The position numbers and the translations under genes were made by a program. This document shows positions 1 through 9,272 of a DNA stretch of 64,000 nt, one piece after another (within the stretch, counting starts at the first letter, position 1; each line of letters starts with the position of its first letter). Source of the DNA: Burkholderia anthina (GTDB lineage: Bacteria > Pseudomonadota > Gammaproteobacteria > Burkholderiales > Burkholderiaceae); assembly GCF_902498995.1 (NCBI RefSeq), contig NZ_CABVLY010000002.1, positions 62,001-126,000 of the forward strand, in the 5' to 3' direction. Under the pieces are notes generated by a model that worked only from the letters and a program-made list of their open reading frames with translations, was not told the origin of the DNA and made no database searches.

Positions 1-1713
1 CTCGCGACGTCGGTCAACGAGGGGGGGCTCGAAGGGCCGCGTGAAGGCGTGTTCTGGACCGCCGCGCAATACCGCAACGTCTATACGCGCTTCGACCGCC
101 AGTTGATCCTCTACGCGACGCACGTGGACGACAACTTCGATCACGTGCAGATGCAGCTCGACAGCCTGTCGGTGTCGTTCGGGTTCCTGCAGCGGCCGTC
201 CGAGGTGTCCGAATACTGGCTGCGCATCCCGCGCGCGCGCGACGAAATCGCGGTGCTCGGCGAATTCATGACGCACCTGAAGCACGACGTGGCAGCGCTG
301 CGCGACGCGCCGAAGGGTGCGCCGCGCGTGATGGACGAGGTCGACCGGTACTGGCCGAAGGTCAACGGCCTCGCGAACTACTTCCGCGCGATCGAGATGG
401 CGCAGCGCGACTTCACGTTCCATCAGCTGAAGGAAAAGCAGCGCGCGATCCTGTCGCTCGGCATCATCCTCGGCGTGATCCTGTGCGCGCTGTTCCTGCT
501 GCTGTTCTATACGATGCGTACGCGCGACGACCTGCTCGAGCGGCAGGACGCGGCGCTCGACGCGGAACGCAAGGCATCCGATCGCGCGTTCGAGATGATC
601 GAGGCGAAGAACGCGTTCCTCGGGATGGTCAGCCACGAGCTGCGCACGCCGCTGCAGGCGATCTGCGGGTCGATCGAGATCCTGCTTGCGCGGCCGCAGT
701 CCGATGCGAACCTGAAGACGATCCGGCGGCTGCAGAATTCCGCGTCGTCGCTCGAAGCGCTGGTCAAGGATCTGACCGACTACATCAAGCTGCGCTCCAC
801 CAAGCGCCTCGCCGAATCGGAGACGGTCGGCATGGCGTCGCTGCTCGCCGAGGTGCTCGATCCGCTGCGCGAGAAGATCGCGGCCAGGCGGATCGAGGTC
901 GTGCAGCAGGTCGAGCCGCACGATCTCGCGATCCGCTCCGATCGCAAGCTGTTGCGGCAGGTGCTGTCGAACCTGATCGAGAATTCGGTCAAGTACACCC
1001 TCGACGGATCGGTCCGCGTATCGATCGCGCTCGCCGATGCGCCGGCCGGCCGGCAACTGAAGCTCGCCGTGCGCGACACGGGTGCCGGCATCGCGAAGCA
1101 GCACCTGCCGAAAATCTTCGAGCCGTTCTACCGCGCGAACGACGCGGTCGGCCTGCACGTGGACGGGATCGGCATGGGGCTCGCCGTCGTGCGCGAAATC
1201 GTGACGACGCTGCGCGGCCATGTGGACGTGCGCAGCGTCGTCGGCGAAGGCAGCGAGTTCGTCGTGACGCTGCCGGCCGATACGCCGGATGTCGCCGAAA
1301 CGGCCGGCGACGCGCCCGCCTGGGCCGCCGTCGCCACGCATCGCAATCGGCGTGCGCTCGTGGTCGACGACAACGACAACGCGCGCGAGACGCTCGGCGC
1401 GATGCTGTCCGCACTGGGCTTCGACGCCGATCTGTGCGGCACCGGGCACGAAGGCATCACGCGTTTCGGCGAAGGACACTACGATCTCGTGGTGCTCGAT
1501 CTCGAACTGCCGGACCTGAGCGGCTTCGAAGTCGCGCAGCGGATCCGGACGGTCGCGCAGCCGGACGGCGACGGGCGGTTCCCGTCGCTGCTCGGCGTCA
1601 GCGCATACGAATCGGCCGCGCTGCGTCAGAACCGGCGCGTGTTCGACGCATTCCTGCCGAAGCCGGTTCACCTGAGCGAACTCGGCGCACTCGTCGAGAA
1701 GCTGCTCGGCTGA
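1..1713 (+). CDS. Hybrid sensor histidine kinase/response regulator (5'-truncated by window)
   Basis: The frame is open to the left edge, so the N-terminus is missing. The visible part holds a sensor segment, a hydrophobic transmembrane stretch near residues 135-155 of the visible protein, a HisKA domain with the H-box SHELRTPLQ, a HATPase domain (NLIENSVKY N-box, DTGAGI G1 box, GIGMGLAVV G2 box) and a C-terminal receiver (VVDDND acidic pair, phospho-acceptor Asp in VVLDLELPD, Lys in LPKP). It should autophosphorylate on His and pass phosphate to its own receiver at the inner membrane. No partner gene or ligand can be named from the sequence. Confidence 0.9.
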   Translation, partial: LATSVNEGGLEGPREGVFWTAAQYRNVYTRFDRQLILYATHVDDNFDHVQMQLDSLSVSFGFLQRPSEVSEYWLRIPRARDEIAVLGEFMTHLKHDVAALRDAPKGAPRVMDEVDRYWPKVNGLANYFRAIEMAQRDFTFHQLKEKQRAILSLGIILGVILCALFLLLFYTMRTRDDLLERQDAALDAERKASDRAFEMIEAKNAFLGMVSHELRTPLQAICGSIEILLARPQSDANLKTIRRLQNSASSLEALVKDLTDYIKLRSTKRLAESETVGMASLLAEVLDPLREKIAARRIEVVQQVEPHDLAIRSDRKLLRQVLSNLIENSVKYTLDGSVRVSIALADAPAGRQLKLAVRDTGAGIAKQHLPKIFEPFYRANDAVGLHVDGIGMGLAVVREIVTTLRGHVDVRSVVGEGSEFVVTLPADTPDVAETAGDAPAWAAVATHRNRRALVVDDNDNARETLGAMLSALGFDADLCGTGHEGITRFGEGHYDLVVLDLELPDLSGFEVAQRIRTVAQPDGDGRFPSLLGVSAYESAALRQNRRVFDAFLPKPVHLSELGALVEKLLG

Positions 1714-1767
1714 ACGCGGCGGGTAGGGTTGCGTGCGGCGTCGGCCGCGCCCGCTTCAGCTCCGCGT

Positions 1768-2187
1768 CTACTCGCCGATCAGATGCAGCACGATGTCGCG
1801 CCGGTGCGGCGCGCGGCGATGCTCGAACAGGTAGATGCCCTGCCAGGTGCCGAGCACCATGCGTCCGTGCTCGACCGGGATCGACAGCTGCACCTGCGTG
1901 AGCGCCGCGCGCAGATGCGCGGGCATGTCGTCGGCGCCTTCGGTGTCGTGCTCGTAGCGCGTATCGTCCTCGGGCGCGAGTGTCGCGAAGTAGCGTTCGA
2001 GATCGCGCTGCACCGACGGATCGGCGTTCTCCTGGATCAGCAGCGACGCGGACGTATGGCGGCAGAACACGGTCAGCAGGCCGGTGCGGATCGCCTGCTG
2101 GTCGACGAATGCCCGCACCTGCGGCGTGAACTCGACGAGGCCGCTGCCGCGCGTATCGACACCGACGTGCGTGATGGCCTGTTGCAT
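1768..2187 (-). CDS. YjbQ/UPF0047 family protein
   Basis: 139 aa, the usual length for the YjbQ (UPF0047) family. The family signatures CRHTSASLLIQENAD and the C-terminal GTWQGIYLFEHR are present. Some members have weak thiamin-phosphate synthase activity; the physiological role is unsettled. I start at MQQAITHVGV rather than 11 codons upstream because family members begin there. The start lies 10 bp after the stop of the thioredoxin gene on the same strand, so the two probably form an operon. Confidence 0.85.
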   Translation of the reverse strand: MQQAITHVGVDTRGSGLVEFTPQVRAFVDQQAIRTGLLTVFCRHTSASLLIQENADPSVQRDLERYFATLAPEDDTRYEHDTEGADDMPAHLRAALTQVQLSIPVEHGRMVLGTWQGIYLFEHRRAPHRRDIVLHLIGE

Positions 2188-2197
2188 GATCGCGACC

Positions 2198-2524
2198 TCA
2201 GGCGAGCGCCGCGAAGCCATCCGCTTCGATCTGCTTCGCGTCGGCCGGGCGCACCACGCGCGCGACTTCGACTCCGTCGCGCAGGAACACCAGCGTCGGC
2301 CACAGCTTCACGCCGAACGAACGGCCGAGCGGACGGCCCGGGCCGTCCTCGATCTTCAGGTGCCGCACGGCCGGATGCGCGGAGAACGACGCGACGATCG
2401 CGGGCTGCGTGCCCGCGCAGATGCTGCACCAGTTCGTGCCGAATTCGATGACGGTGGCACCGGCCAGTGCGTCGACTTCCGCACGGGTCGGTGCGTTGGC
2501 GGTGTAGCGTTGCTCAATGTCCAT
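2198..2524 (-). CDS. Thioredoxin family protein
   Basis: 108 aa, one thioredoxin fold. The active-site motif is WCSIC in place of the classical WCGPC, and the cis-proline is in KLWPTLVFL. No signal peptide is visible, so it is likely a cytoplasmic disulfide reductase. The start MDIEQRYT is chosen because upstream codons are low-complexity. First gene of a probable two-gene unit with the YjbQ protein. The altered residues between the cysteines should shift its redox potential relative to TrxA. Confidence 0.85.
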   Translation of the reverse strand: MDIEQRYTANAPTRAEVDALAGATVIEFGTNWCSICAGTQPAIVASFSAHPAVRHLKIEDGPGRPLGRSFGVKLWPTLVFLRDGVEVARVVRPADAKQIEADGFAALA

Positions 2525-2754
2525 CGGGCCCTCGTGTGCAATGGCGGAGTGGCCGCCGCGCGCCCGTGCGGGCTGCGTGCGCGACCGGTGATCTCCCACT
2601 CTAGCGGAAAAGCGCGCGCGATGCCGACGGCGCTCGGGCGGGCGCAGGCGGGCCGGCACGCGCCTGCCAGTCGAATGACACGACAAGATTCGGAGCGCGG
2701 CACGGCCGCGCCGGGATCAGCATGCGGACTGATCCCGTCGACGAAGGACCGACC

Positions 2755-3459
2755 ATGAACGCTCCGCATCGCGTCACCGAACCGAACATCCTCTATTTCG
2801 GCACGCCCGTCGTGCTGATCAGCACGCTCAACCCCGACGGCACGGCCAATCTCGCGCCGATGTCGTCCGCCTTCTGGCTCGGCTGGCGCTGCATGCTCGG
2901 GCTCGCCGCCAGTTCGCAGACCACGCAGAACCTGCTGCGCACCGGCGAGTGCGTGTTGAACCTGCCGTCGTCGGCTCAGGCGCATGCGGTCGACCGGATC
3001 GCGCGCACGACGGGCACGGACCCGGTGCCCGAATCGAAGCTGGCGCGCGGCTATGTCCACGAACCCGACAAGTTCGGCACGGCCGGGCTCACCGAAACGG
3101 CCTCGCTGAGCGTCGCGCCGCCGCGTGCGCTCGAATGCCCGGTGCATCTGGAAGCGGTGGTCGCCGCCACGCACGGCATCGGCGACGACACGCCCGAGCT
3201 GCGCGGCCGCATTCGCGTGTTCGAGGTGCGCATCCAGCGCGTGCACGTGCATCCGGACTTGCTGATGGACGGCCATCCGGACCGCATCGATCCCGACAAA
3301 TGGTCGCCGCTCATCATGAGTTTTCAAAAGTTCTACGGCCTTGCGCCGCATCAGGTGCATACGTCGCGGCTCGCCGAGATTCCCGAGCGCGCGTATCGCA
3401 GCCCCGACGTCGAACGCTCGCGCGACGCGGGGATGTCGATGGATGCCGCGCCGCGATGA
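2755..3459 (+). CDS. Flavin reductase-like (FMN-binding split barrel) protein
   Basis: 234 aa from MNAPHRVTEP. The N-terminal half has the split-barrel pattern of flavin reductase-like/DIM6-NTAB proteins (TPVVLISTLNPDGTANLAPM, then GECVLNLPS). These proteins bind FMN and typically act as flavin reductases or in oxidoreductase pairs; the substrate here cannot be inferred. It is divergent from the thioredoxin gene across about 230 bp and has no obvious operon partner. Confidence 0.8.
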   Translation: MNAPHRVTEPNILYFGTPVVLISTLNPDGTANLAPMSSAFWLGWRCMLGLAASSQTTQNLLRTGECVLNLPSSAQAHAVDRIARTTGTDPVPESKLARGYVHEPDKFGTAGLTETASLSVAPPRALECPVHLEAVVAATHGIGDDTPELRGRIRVFEVRIQRVHVHPDLLMDGHPDRIDPDKWSPLIMSFQKFYGLAPHQVHTSRLAEIPERAYRSPDVERSRDAGMSMDAAPR

Positions 3460-3579
3460 CGCGCGCCGGACCCGCCGGGCCGCCGGCGGAACGCTGCGCG
3501 GCACGGCCCGCGACGCCATCGGATAAGATACGGCCGGCCATGCTGATTGGCCCATGACCGAACCGACGGAGTGTTTCCA

Positions 3580-3912
3580 GTGATTCAACCGACCCAAGTA
3601 TTCAAGGACAACCTCGCGCAACTGCCGGCCATCGACGGCATCGCGCGCATCGATCTCGTCGGCGCCAACGGCGACGTGGTCGCCAGCATCGAGAACCAGC
3701 CGGGCAAGCAAGGCTCGCTCGCGGTGTACAACTATCTGAAGCAGGCGTTCGGCACGCTCGACGCGAAGGCGGCCGAGCACGGCCTCGCCGTGTTCGCGGA
3801 ACACACCGCCGATGCGCGCAACCGCCCCGGCGCGCATCCGAACGTCGATCGACTGCTGGCGATCGTCGCCGGCGGCGAAGCGCTGCGGATCGACGTGGTC
3901 GCGAAGGACTGA
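3580..3912 (+). CDS. DUF2322-like small conserved protein
   Basis: 110 aa. A GTG start is preferred over a TTG 11 codons upstream because a purine-rich GGAG lies about 9 bases before the GTG. The protein (IQPTQVFKDNLAQLPAIDGI, then a C-terminal RPGAHPNVDRLL) resembles the uncharacterised DUF2322 family from memory. No transmembrane segment or signal peptide. Function unknown. Confidence 0.7.
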   Translation: MIQPTQVFKDNLAQLPAIDGIARIDLVGANGDVVASIENQPGKQGSLAVYNYLKQAFGTLDAKAAEHGLAVFAEHTADARNRPGAHPNVDRLLAIVAGGEALRIDVVAKD

Positions 3913-3962
3913 GTCGCGCGCGACGGGCAGGCGTGCCGCCGCCCGCTTTTCCCGGAGATCAC

Positions 3963-4823
3963 GTGCCCCGCATTCATGCCCAGCCGTTTGCCCGCCGCAT
4001 CGCATCGATCGCGGCGCTCGCGTGTGTCGCGGTCAGCGGCGCGGCGGCGGCCGATACGCTGCGGACGGCGTCCGATATCGCGGGCGCGTCGCTGGTTCCG
4101 CTCGGCACGCTGCCGCGCTCGCCGGAGAACGGCTCGCTCGACGAATTTTGCGCGCGATATCGCGTGAAGGCCGCCACCGCGGCCGGCCGCGACGTCGCGA
4201 AGCTCGGCTGGCTCGTGACGTCCGAGGCGCCGCTCGGCCGCTACACGGTCGTCACGTTCGCGAGCGGGTTCAAGCCGGGAACGAGCGCGATCTGTTATGC
4301 GCGCCACGCCAACATCGGCGTGTTCGACGGCACAGCGCTCGTCGCGCTCGGCTACACGGCGCGTGCGGCCCGCTGGCAACTCGGCTCGGTCGATCCGCTC
4401 GAAAGCGGCGCGCTGCTGGTCTGGGGCGGCGACGGCCCGGCGCCGCCCGTCGGCGAGCTGCGAGAAGAGAACGGCGGCTTGCGGCTGACCGCGGTCGCCG
4501 CCGAACGGACGTACTGTCATGGGCGGGCGGTCGTGCCCAACGTGTACGGGAAGCCGCTCGACGCGGCGCGCAAGATCCTGATCGCGCACGGCTGGCAGCC
4601 GCTGCGGCCGCATGAAAAGCCGGACGCGATGGACGGCGCGGCGACGCTCGCGAAACACGGGATCATCGAAGCCGAAGCGTGCTCGGGCACCGGCATGGGC
4701 TATTGCGCGCTGCGGTATCGAAGCGCGGCCGGCGTGCTCGGCGTGACCACGGTCGGCGGCGAGCCGGACACGCCGTCCGCGAATACCGTGATCGATTACC
4801 AGGTGGCTTGCAGGAAGCAGTAA
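3963..4823 (+). CDS. Secreted hypothetical protein with PASTA-like segment
   Basis: 286 aa from a GTG preceded by GGAGA. An N-terminal signal peptide (ARRIASIAALACVAVSGAAAA) points to the periplasm. The middle is unassigned. Around residues 190-220 the motif VPNVYGKPLDAARKILIAHG resembles one PASTA-like repeat. Several Cys residues (YCHG, EACSGTG, YCAL, VACRKQ) could form disulfides after export. I do not recognise a family for the whole protein. Confidence 0.65.
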   Translation: MPRIHAQPFARRIASIAALACVAVSGAAAADTLRTASDIAGASLVPLGTLPRSPENGSLDEFCARYRVKAATAAGRDVAKLGWLVTSEAPLGRYTVVTFASGFKPGTSAICYARHANIGVFDGTALVALGYTARAARWQLGSVDPLESGALLVWGGDGPAPPVGELREENGGLRLTAVAAERTYCHGRAVVPNVYGKPLDAARKILIAHGWQPLRPHEKPDAMDGAATLAKHGIIEAEACSGTGMGYCALRYRSAAGVLGVTTVGGEPDTPSANTVIDYQVACRKQ

Positions 4824-4999
4824 CCGGCGCGGGCGATCGAGCCGGCGTCGTGCGGGCGTCGTCCCGGCAATCGGCAGAATCCGTCGGACACCCGCCGTGC
4901 CGGCGCGTCGAATCATCGGCCGTTCGGTCGATTGCCCTTCGCGGCCGACGCTCCTAAACTGGCCTCCCTTTCACGCCTCTCCAGCCCAAAGGGACTCCG

Positions 5000-5632
5000 A
5001 TGATCGACCTCTCCACGCTCGCACTGTTCTCCGGCGCGTGTCTCGCACTGACCGCCACACCGGGCCCCGACATGCTGCTGATCGCATCGCGCAGCGTGAG
5101 CCAGGGCCGCCGTGCGGGGTTCGCCACGCTCGCCGGCATCCAGGCCGGCACGTACTGCCATGCGCTCGCGGCCGCGCTCGGGCTGTCGCAGCTCTTCGTC
5201 GCGGTGCCGATCGCCTATGACGCCGTGCGCTTCGCGGGCGCCGCCTATCTGCTGTATCTCGCATGGAAAACCTTCCGCTCGGATGCGACCGCGCTATCGC
5301 CCGTTGCGTCGCAACGTCGCCGCTCGACCGGCGCGATTTTCCGTCAGGGGCTGACGACGAACCTGCTGAATCCGAAGATGGCGCTGTTCGTGCTCGCGCT
5401 GTTCCCGCAGTTCGTGCGGCCCGAGCACGGATCGATCGCCGTGCAGATTCTCGTGCTCGCGACGGTGCTCAACCTGATCGGGATCGTCGTCAACGGTGCG
5501 GTGATTCTGTCCGCGAGCCGGCTGGCCCAGCGGATCGGCGCGCGCCGCCGGCCGTCGAAGCTGCCGCAGTATCTGCTCGGCACGGTGTTCGTGGGGTTGG
5601 CCGCGCGGCTTGCGGTGGCCGGGCGGAATTGA
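5000..5632 (+). CDS. LysE/RhtB family amino-acid exporter
   Basis: 210 aa with about six hydrophobic segments. The N-terminal signature LTATPGPDMLLIASRSVSQG and the later NLLNPKMALFVLALFPQF are typical of LysE/RhtB exporters. It would export amino acids or related metabolites by proton exchange across the inner membrane; substrate unknown. The gene stands alone and is followed by a hairpin with a T-rich tail. Confidence 0.9.
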   Translation: MIDLSTLALFSGACLALTATPGPDMLLIASRSVSQGRRAGFATLAGIQAGTYCHALAAALGLSQLFVAVPIAYDAVRFAGAAYLLYLAWKTFRSDATALSPVASQRRRSTGAIFRQGLTTNLLNPKMALFVLALFPQFVRPEHGSIAVQILVLATVLNLIGIVVNGAVILSASRLAQRIGARRRPSKLPQYLLGTVFVGLAARLAVAGRN

Positions 5633-5716
5633 CGCTGTCGCCGGCTGCCATCGCCCCGGACGGTTCTTTCAACGGACGTTGTCCGCACTGACACCGCATC
5701 GCGCCTCGCGCGCGTC

Positions 5717-5751
5717 GGCCCGCTCGAATGCGGTCGGGCCTTTCCCCTTTT
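5717..5751 (+). terminator. Putative rho-independent terminator after lysE-like gene
   Basis: GGCCCG and CGGGCC arms 12 bases apart, followed by TTTCCCCTTTT. The short stem makes this a moderate call. Confidence 0.5.
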
Positions 5752-5842
5752 AGTCGAGCCCCTCGAGCGACGTCATGACGTCGCGAACGCGCCCGGCCGC
5801 CTGCATTCGCAGCCGCGGCCGGAAATCGCGCTTGCGTCCACA

Positions 5843-5856
5843 TAACATATTTGTTA
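5843..5856. promoter_or_regulatory. Inverted repeat upstream of the HigBA-like pair
   Basis: TAACA and TGTTA arms separated by TATT lie directly before the toxin start codon in an AT-rich patch. TA pairs of this class usually autoregulate through such a site. The role is inferred from position. Confidence 0.45.
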
Positions 5857-5858
5857 CT

Positions 5859-6200
5859 ATGATGGCTACTGCGTATGAGATTCAGTTCTTCGATGCGCGC
5901 GTGGAAACGGGCGTTATCACGTTACCGAAGACGCTGCTCGCCCGTTTTTTCGCGCTCGCCGACCGCATGGAGCAGTACGGCCCGAACCTCGGCGAGCCGC
6001 ACACCCAGTCGATGGGCAACGGGCTGTACGAAATGCGACTCAAGGGTGCCGAAGGCATCGCCAGAGTGTTCTACTGCGCGATCGTCGACCGGCGTATCGT
6101 CATGCTTCATTGTTTCGTGAAGAAGACGCAAAAGACGCCACGGAAAGAACTGGAAACCGCGCGCCGCCGACTGAAGGAGGTTCAAGATGGCAACGTATAA
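5859..6200 (+). CDS. RelE/HigB-like toxin (Gp49-type, type II TA)
   Basis: 113 aa from tandem ATG codons at 5859/5862. The compact basic protein has the Gp49/HigB pattern: an early DARVETGV segment, a central GLYEMRLKGAEGIARVFYC, and a C-terminal HCFVKKTQKTPRKELETARRR. Family members are ribosome-dependent mRNA interferases. It is encoded before its antitoxin, the HigBA order, and overlaps it by 14 bp, implying translational coupling. An upstream palindrome supports autoregulation. Confidence 0.88.
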   Translation: MMATAYEIQFFDARVETGVITLPKTLLARFFALADRMEQYGPNLGEPHTQSMGNGLYEMRLKGAEGIARVFYCAIVDRRIVMLHCFVKKTQKTPRKELETARRRLKEVQDGNV

Positions 6201-6474
6201 GGCCCTGCGCGAACGCGCTTTGTCCGACCCCGAGGTGCGCGCCGAATACGAACGGCTGAACCGCGAAGACCTCGCACTGCTCGACGCGATGCTGGCCGCG
6301 CGTCGCGCCGCCGGGCTGTCGCAAGCCGATGTGGCCGAGCGCATGGGCACGAAGGCACCGGCGGTGACGCGCCTCGAGCGCGCGCTCGCAACGGGCCAGC
6401 ATTCACCGTCCATCGATACGTTGCGCAAGTACGCAACCGCTTGCGGCAAGAAACTCGTGATCTCGTTCGCTTGA
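6187..6474 (+). CDS. HigA-like XRE antitoxin
   Basis: 95 aa with a Cro/C1-type helix-turn-helix (LSQADVAERMGTKAPAVTRLE). Its start lies inside the last codons of the toxin gene and has GGAGG just upstream. It should neutralise the toxin by binding it and repress the operon through the palindrome at 5843-5856. Length and order fit HigBA-type modules. Confidence 0.9.
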   Translation: MATYKALRERALSDPEVRAEYERLNREDLALLDAMLAARRAAGLSQADVAERMGTKAPAVTRLERALATGQHSPSIDTLRKYATACGKKLVISFA

Positions 6475-6667
6475 GTCGCCGCACCCGGCCGGCGGATCAT
6501 GAACGACGAAGCATCCGGGTCGACAAGCATGCGCACCTCGCGCGAGTGGTGATGGCCGTGAGCACGTCAGCCGCCGCCGCTGCGCGCGAGAGAGGATCGA
6601 TCCGCGCCGCCGGTAGCGGATTCCGATGCCGGCGCGCGAGAAGCACCGAGCAACGAGCGAGCGGCGT

Positions 6668-7237
6668 TCAGCGATTTGCGCCGAGCGCGACGCGCAGCCG
6701 CTCCATCAACCGCGTGTAGTGCTCCAGCACGTCGGCCTTGTCGGTCACGTTCGCGGTGGAGAAACGCTCGGCCCATGCCGGCTTCCATTCATACGTGCCG
6801 TGCACGCTGCGGTCGCCGTCCGGCGCCTGGATCAGCGAACGGATCCGCGCATCGCGGCCCGGCCCCGTGTGCATCTCGAACAGCGCGTGAATGAACGTGT
6901 GATACGCGTCGTACACGTCGTCGTCGAACAAGTAGCGATAGATGTGAAACGTGCGGTCGAGCTCGCGCTTCGCGCGGATCACGTCGTCCGGCGAGATGTC
7001 CTTCCAGTAGCCGATCCACGTGTAGAAGCACAGCAGCGCATTGAGCTGCGGCGCGACCGTGTCGTACAGCGTGAGCCGCTTCTCGATCAGCCGCTGGTTG
7101 GTCCATTGCACGAGTTCGAGCCGCTTCAGCCGGCGCGCGACGAGCCAGCCGAGACACGCGACCGACAACGGCGTCAGCACGCCGAGCACGAGCTTGACGA
7201 TTTCCAGCGAATTCCACGGAGTATTGAATGGCTGCAT
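6668..7237 (-). CDS. Membrane-anchored hypothetical protein
   Basis: 189 aa from the ATG at 7237; a TTG 10 codons upstream is possible but less likely. One N-terminal transmembrane segment (IVKLVLGVLTPLSVACLGWL) is followed by a basic stretch and a helical, Trp/Tyr-rich cytoplasmic domain (LCFYTWIGYWKDISPDDV). I recognise no family. Neighbours (a TA pair and an Lrp unit) give no clue to function. Confidence 0.65.
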   Translation of the reverse strand: MQPFNTPWNSLEIVKLVLGVLTPLSVACLGWLVARRLKRLELVQWTNQRLIEKRLTLYDTVAPQLNALLCFYTWIGYWKDISPDDVIRAKRELDRTFHIYRYLFDDDVYDAYHTFIHALFEMHTGPGRDARIRSLIQAPDGDRSVHGTYEWKPAWAERFSTANVTDKADVLEHYTRLMERLRVALGANR

Positions 7238-7462
7238 GCGCGACCCGACGAGTAAACGCACCGACAACGCACCGACCTGCGAAGAACGCCGCGCATCGCG
7301 CCCGTCCGATCGCCACGCGGTTGACCGTTAGTTGCTTGCACGCGGAACGCCGGAAAGCGATGCATCCGGTGTGCGGCGAAGCGGCTTGTCCTGCCAGTTT
7401 ATCGGGCGATTGTCACCGGCCGATGACCATTCTTCCCGCCTTCGCCATCCGCCCGCATCGCG

Positions 7463-7921
7463 TTACGTCGGCAGCGCCGACGTGAGCTTGATCTGCTGCA
7501 TCGGGATGTCGGTCTTCACGCTCAGCACGCCCGGAATACGCGTCAGGTATTCCATCTGGAAGCGCCGATAGTCGTCGATGTCGGCCGCCACCACGCGCAG
7601 CAGGAAATCGCAGTCGCCGGCCATCAGATGGCACTCGACGACTTCCGGCATCTGCCGGACGGCCTCGGCGAAGCGGTTCACGGTTCCCGCGTCCTGCCCC
7701 TTCAGCCAGACGCGCGTGAAGATCGTCAGCCCCTTGCCGACCTTCGCCGGGTTCAGCACGGCCACGTATTTCTCGATCACGCCCGCTTCCTCGAGCAGCC
7801 GCACGCGGCGCAGGCACGGCGACGGCGACAGCCCGACCTCGTGCGCGAGTTCCACGTTCTGCATGCGGCCGTCGCGCTGGAGCGCGCTCAGGATCCGGCG
7901 GTCGATAGCATCCAGCTTCAT
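7463..7921 (-). CDS. Lrp/AsnC family transcriptional regulator
   Basis: 152 aa from MKLDAIDRRIL. It has an N-terminal winged HTH (LAHEVGLSPSPCLRRVRLLE) and a C-terminal RAM/AsnC ligand domain (GDCDFLLRVVAADIDDYRRF). It is divergent from azlCD across 125 bp, so it probably controls that amino-acid exporter and itself in response to an amino acid. The divergent spacer contains an inverted repeat that could be its site. Confidence 0.92.
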   Translation of the reverse strand: MKLDAIDRRILSALQRDGRMQNVELAHEVGLSPSPCLRRVRLLEEAGVIEKYVAVLNPAKVGKGLTIFTRVWLKGQDAGTVNRFAEAVRQMPEVVECHLMAGDCDFLLRVVAADIDDYRRFQMEYLTRIPGVLSVKTDIPMQQIKLTSALPT

Positions 7922-7943
7922 TGGCATCCAATTCCAAAAAAAT

Positions 7944-8007
7944 CTCGAATCACACGTTTGATGCCAAATTCTCCGAAATGTTGGTCCGCAACGCAACCCG
8001 ATTCGAG
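7944..8007. promoter_or_regulatory. Lrp-azlC divergent control region with inverted half-sites
   Basis: CTCGAATC at 7944-7951 and GATTCGAG at 8000-8007 are inverted copies about 48 bp apart, embedded in A-rich DNA between the divergent regulator and exporter genes. Spaced half-sites suit the multimeric binding of Lrp proteins. Assignment is by position only. Confidence 0.4.
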
Positions 8008-8046
8008 TCAAAAAAGCAGACAATCCTCGTCCCAGAAGGAGGAGTA

Positions 8047-8784
8047 ATGAGCAGTAGCGTTTCAACGTCGTCCGGGCTTCGCGACAAGCCCGCCTATGTC
8101 GCCGAGATGGGTCGCGGATTGCGCGCGGCGCTGCCCGTCATGCTGGGTTTCGTGCCGTTCGCGCTGGTGCTCGGCGCGCAGGCCGCGCAAAAAGGGCTGA
8201 GCCTGTTCGAGGTGCCGATGATGACGGGCCTGAACTTCGGCGGCGGCTCCGAATTCGCGGCGATCCATCTGTGGACGTCGCCGCCGCACATCGCGCTGAT
8301 CGTCGCGATGTCGTTCCTCGTGAATTCGCGCCACATCCTGATGGGTGCGGCGTTCGAACCGTATATCCGGCGCCTGCCGCGCCGCCGCGCGTTCGCCGCG
8401 CTGTTCTTCATGTGCGACGAGAGCTGGGCGATGTCGCTCGCCGACGCGCGCTCCCGCTCGGCCACGCATATCAGCGTCCCGTATTACGCGGGCGTGTGTT
8501 CCGGGCTCTACCTGACGTGGATCTCGATGACGACGCTCGGCGCGGCGGTCGGCCCGACGATCGGCAACGTCGAGCAGTACGGGTTCGACATGGCGTTCAC
8601 GGCCGTGTTTCTGGTGCTGCTGCGCGGGATGTGGAAGGGCATGCGCGCGAGCCGTCCGTGGTTCGTAAGCCTCGTCGTCGCGGCGGCCACCCATCTGGCC
8701 GTGCCCGGCGCGTGGTACGTCGCGGCCGGTGCATGCGCGGGCCTGATCGCCGCGCTGCTGTGGGAGCCGCGCGATGCTGCCTGA
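8047..8784 (+). CDS. azlC: AzlC family branched-chain amino-acid exporter, large subunit
   Basis: 245 aa; the start is fixed by AAGGAGGAG a few bases upstream of ATG. The multi-spanning AzlC pattern is clear (ALPVMLGFVPFALVLGAQAA, FLVNSRHILMGAA). With AzlD it forms an inner-membrane exporter of branched-chain or related amino acids. It overlaps azlD by 11 bp. The divergent Lrp gene is the likely regulator. Confidence 0.92.
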   Translation: MSSSVSTSSGLRDKPAYVAEMGRGLRAALPVMLGFVPFALVLGAQAAQKGLSLFEVPMMTGLNFGGGSEFAAIHLWTSPPHIALIVAMSFLVNSRHILMGAAFEPYIRRLPRRRAFAALFFMCDESWAMSLADARSRSATHISVPYYAGVCSGLYLTWISMTTLGAAVGPTIGNVEQYGFDMAFTAVFLVLLRGMWKGMRASRPWFVSLVVAAATHLAVPGAWYVAAGACAGLIAALLWEPRDAA

Positions 8785-9076
8785 TTTCGCGACGGTGGCG
8801 ACCATCGTGCTGATGGCGTCGACGACCTACCTGTCGCGCGTGCTCGGCTACGTGCTGCTGCGCAACCGCACGCTGAGCCCGCGAATGGCGTCGGTGATGG
8901 AGAACGTGCCGGGCTGCGTGCTGATCTCGGTGATCGCACCGGCCTTCGTGTCGACGCGTCCGGCCGACCTGCTCGCGCTCGCCGTCACGCTGCTCGCGGC
9001 GACACGCCTGTCGATCCTGCCGACCGTGATCGTCGGCGTCGCATCGGCCGGCCTGCTGCGGCATTGGCTCGGGTAA
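8774..9076 (+). CDS. azlD: AzlD family small exporter subunit
   Basis: 100 aa, hydrophobic, with the AzlD signature TTYLSRVLGYVLL near the N-terminus and three to four membrane segments. It is translationally coupled to azlC through an 11-bp overlap and is required with it in characterised pairs. A strong terminator hairpin follows. Confidence 0.9.
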   Translation: MLPDFATVATIVLMASTTYLSRVLGYVLLRNRTLSPRMASVMENVPGCVLISVIAPAFVSTRPADLLALAVTLLAATRLSILPTVIVGVASAGLLRHWLG

Positions 9077-9127
9077 CGCGCGAACGCGGTTCCGACCCGC
9101 CGCACGGGCGGTTTCTCGAATCGGGGA

Positions 9128-9151
9128 ACGGGCGCGCCATGCGCCCGTTTT
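9128..9151 (+). terminator. Rho-independent terminator of azlCD
   Basis: Perfect 8-bp arms ACGGGCGC / GCGCCCGT with a GCCAT loop, followed by TTTT. Confidence 0.75.
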
Positions 9152-9272
9152 CGCATGCGCGTGCCGCGTGCGGCCGCGCTCGACACGACACGCGCCGCAA
9201 CGGGATGCTAGCCTTGCGGATGTACCCGCGATGCCTGTCCCCTCTCACTGCCTACCCGCGAGGATCGTCCCG

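Noticed and set aside
2356-4005. A 549-codon minus-strand open frame across the flavin reductase-like region
   Set aside because: It is the mirror of three recognised plus-strand genes and has shadow-type composition.
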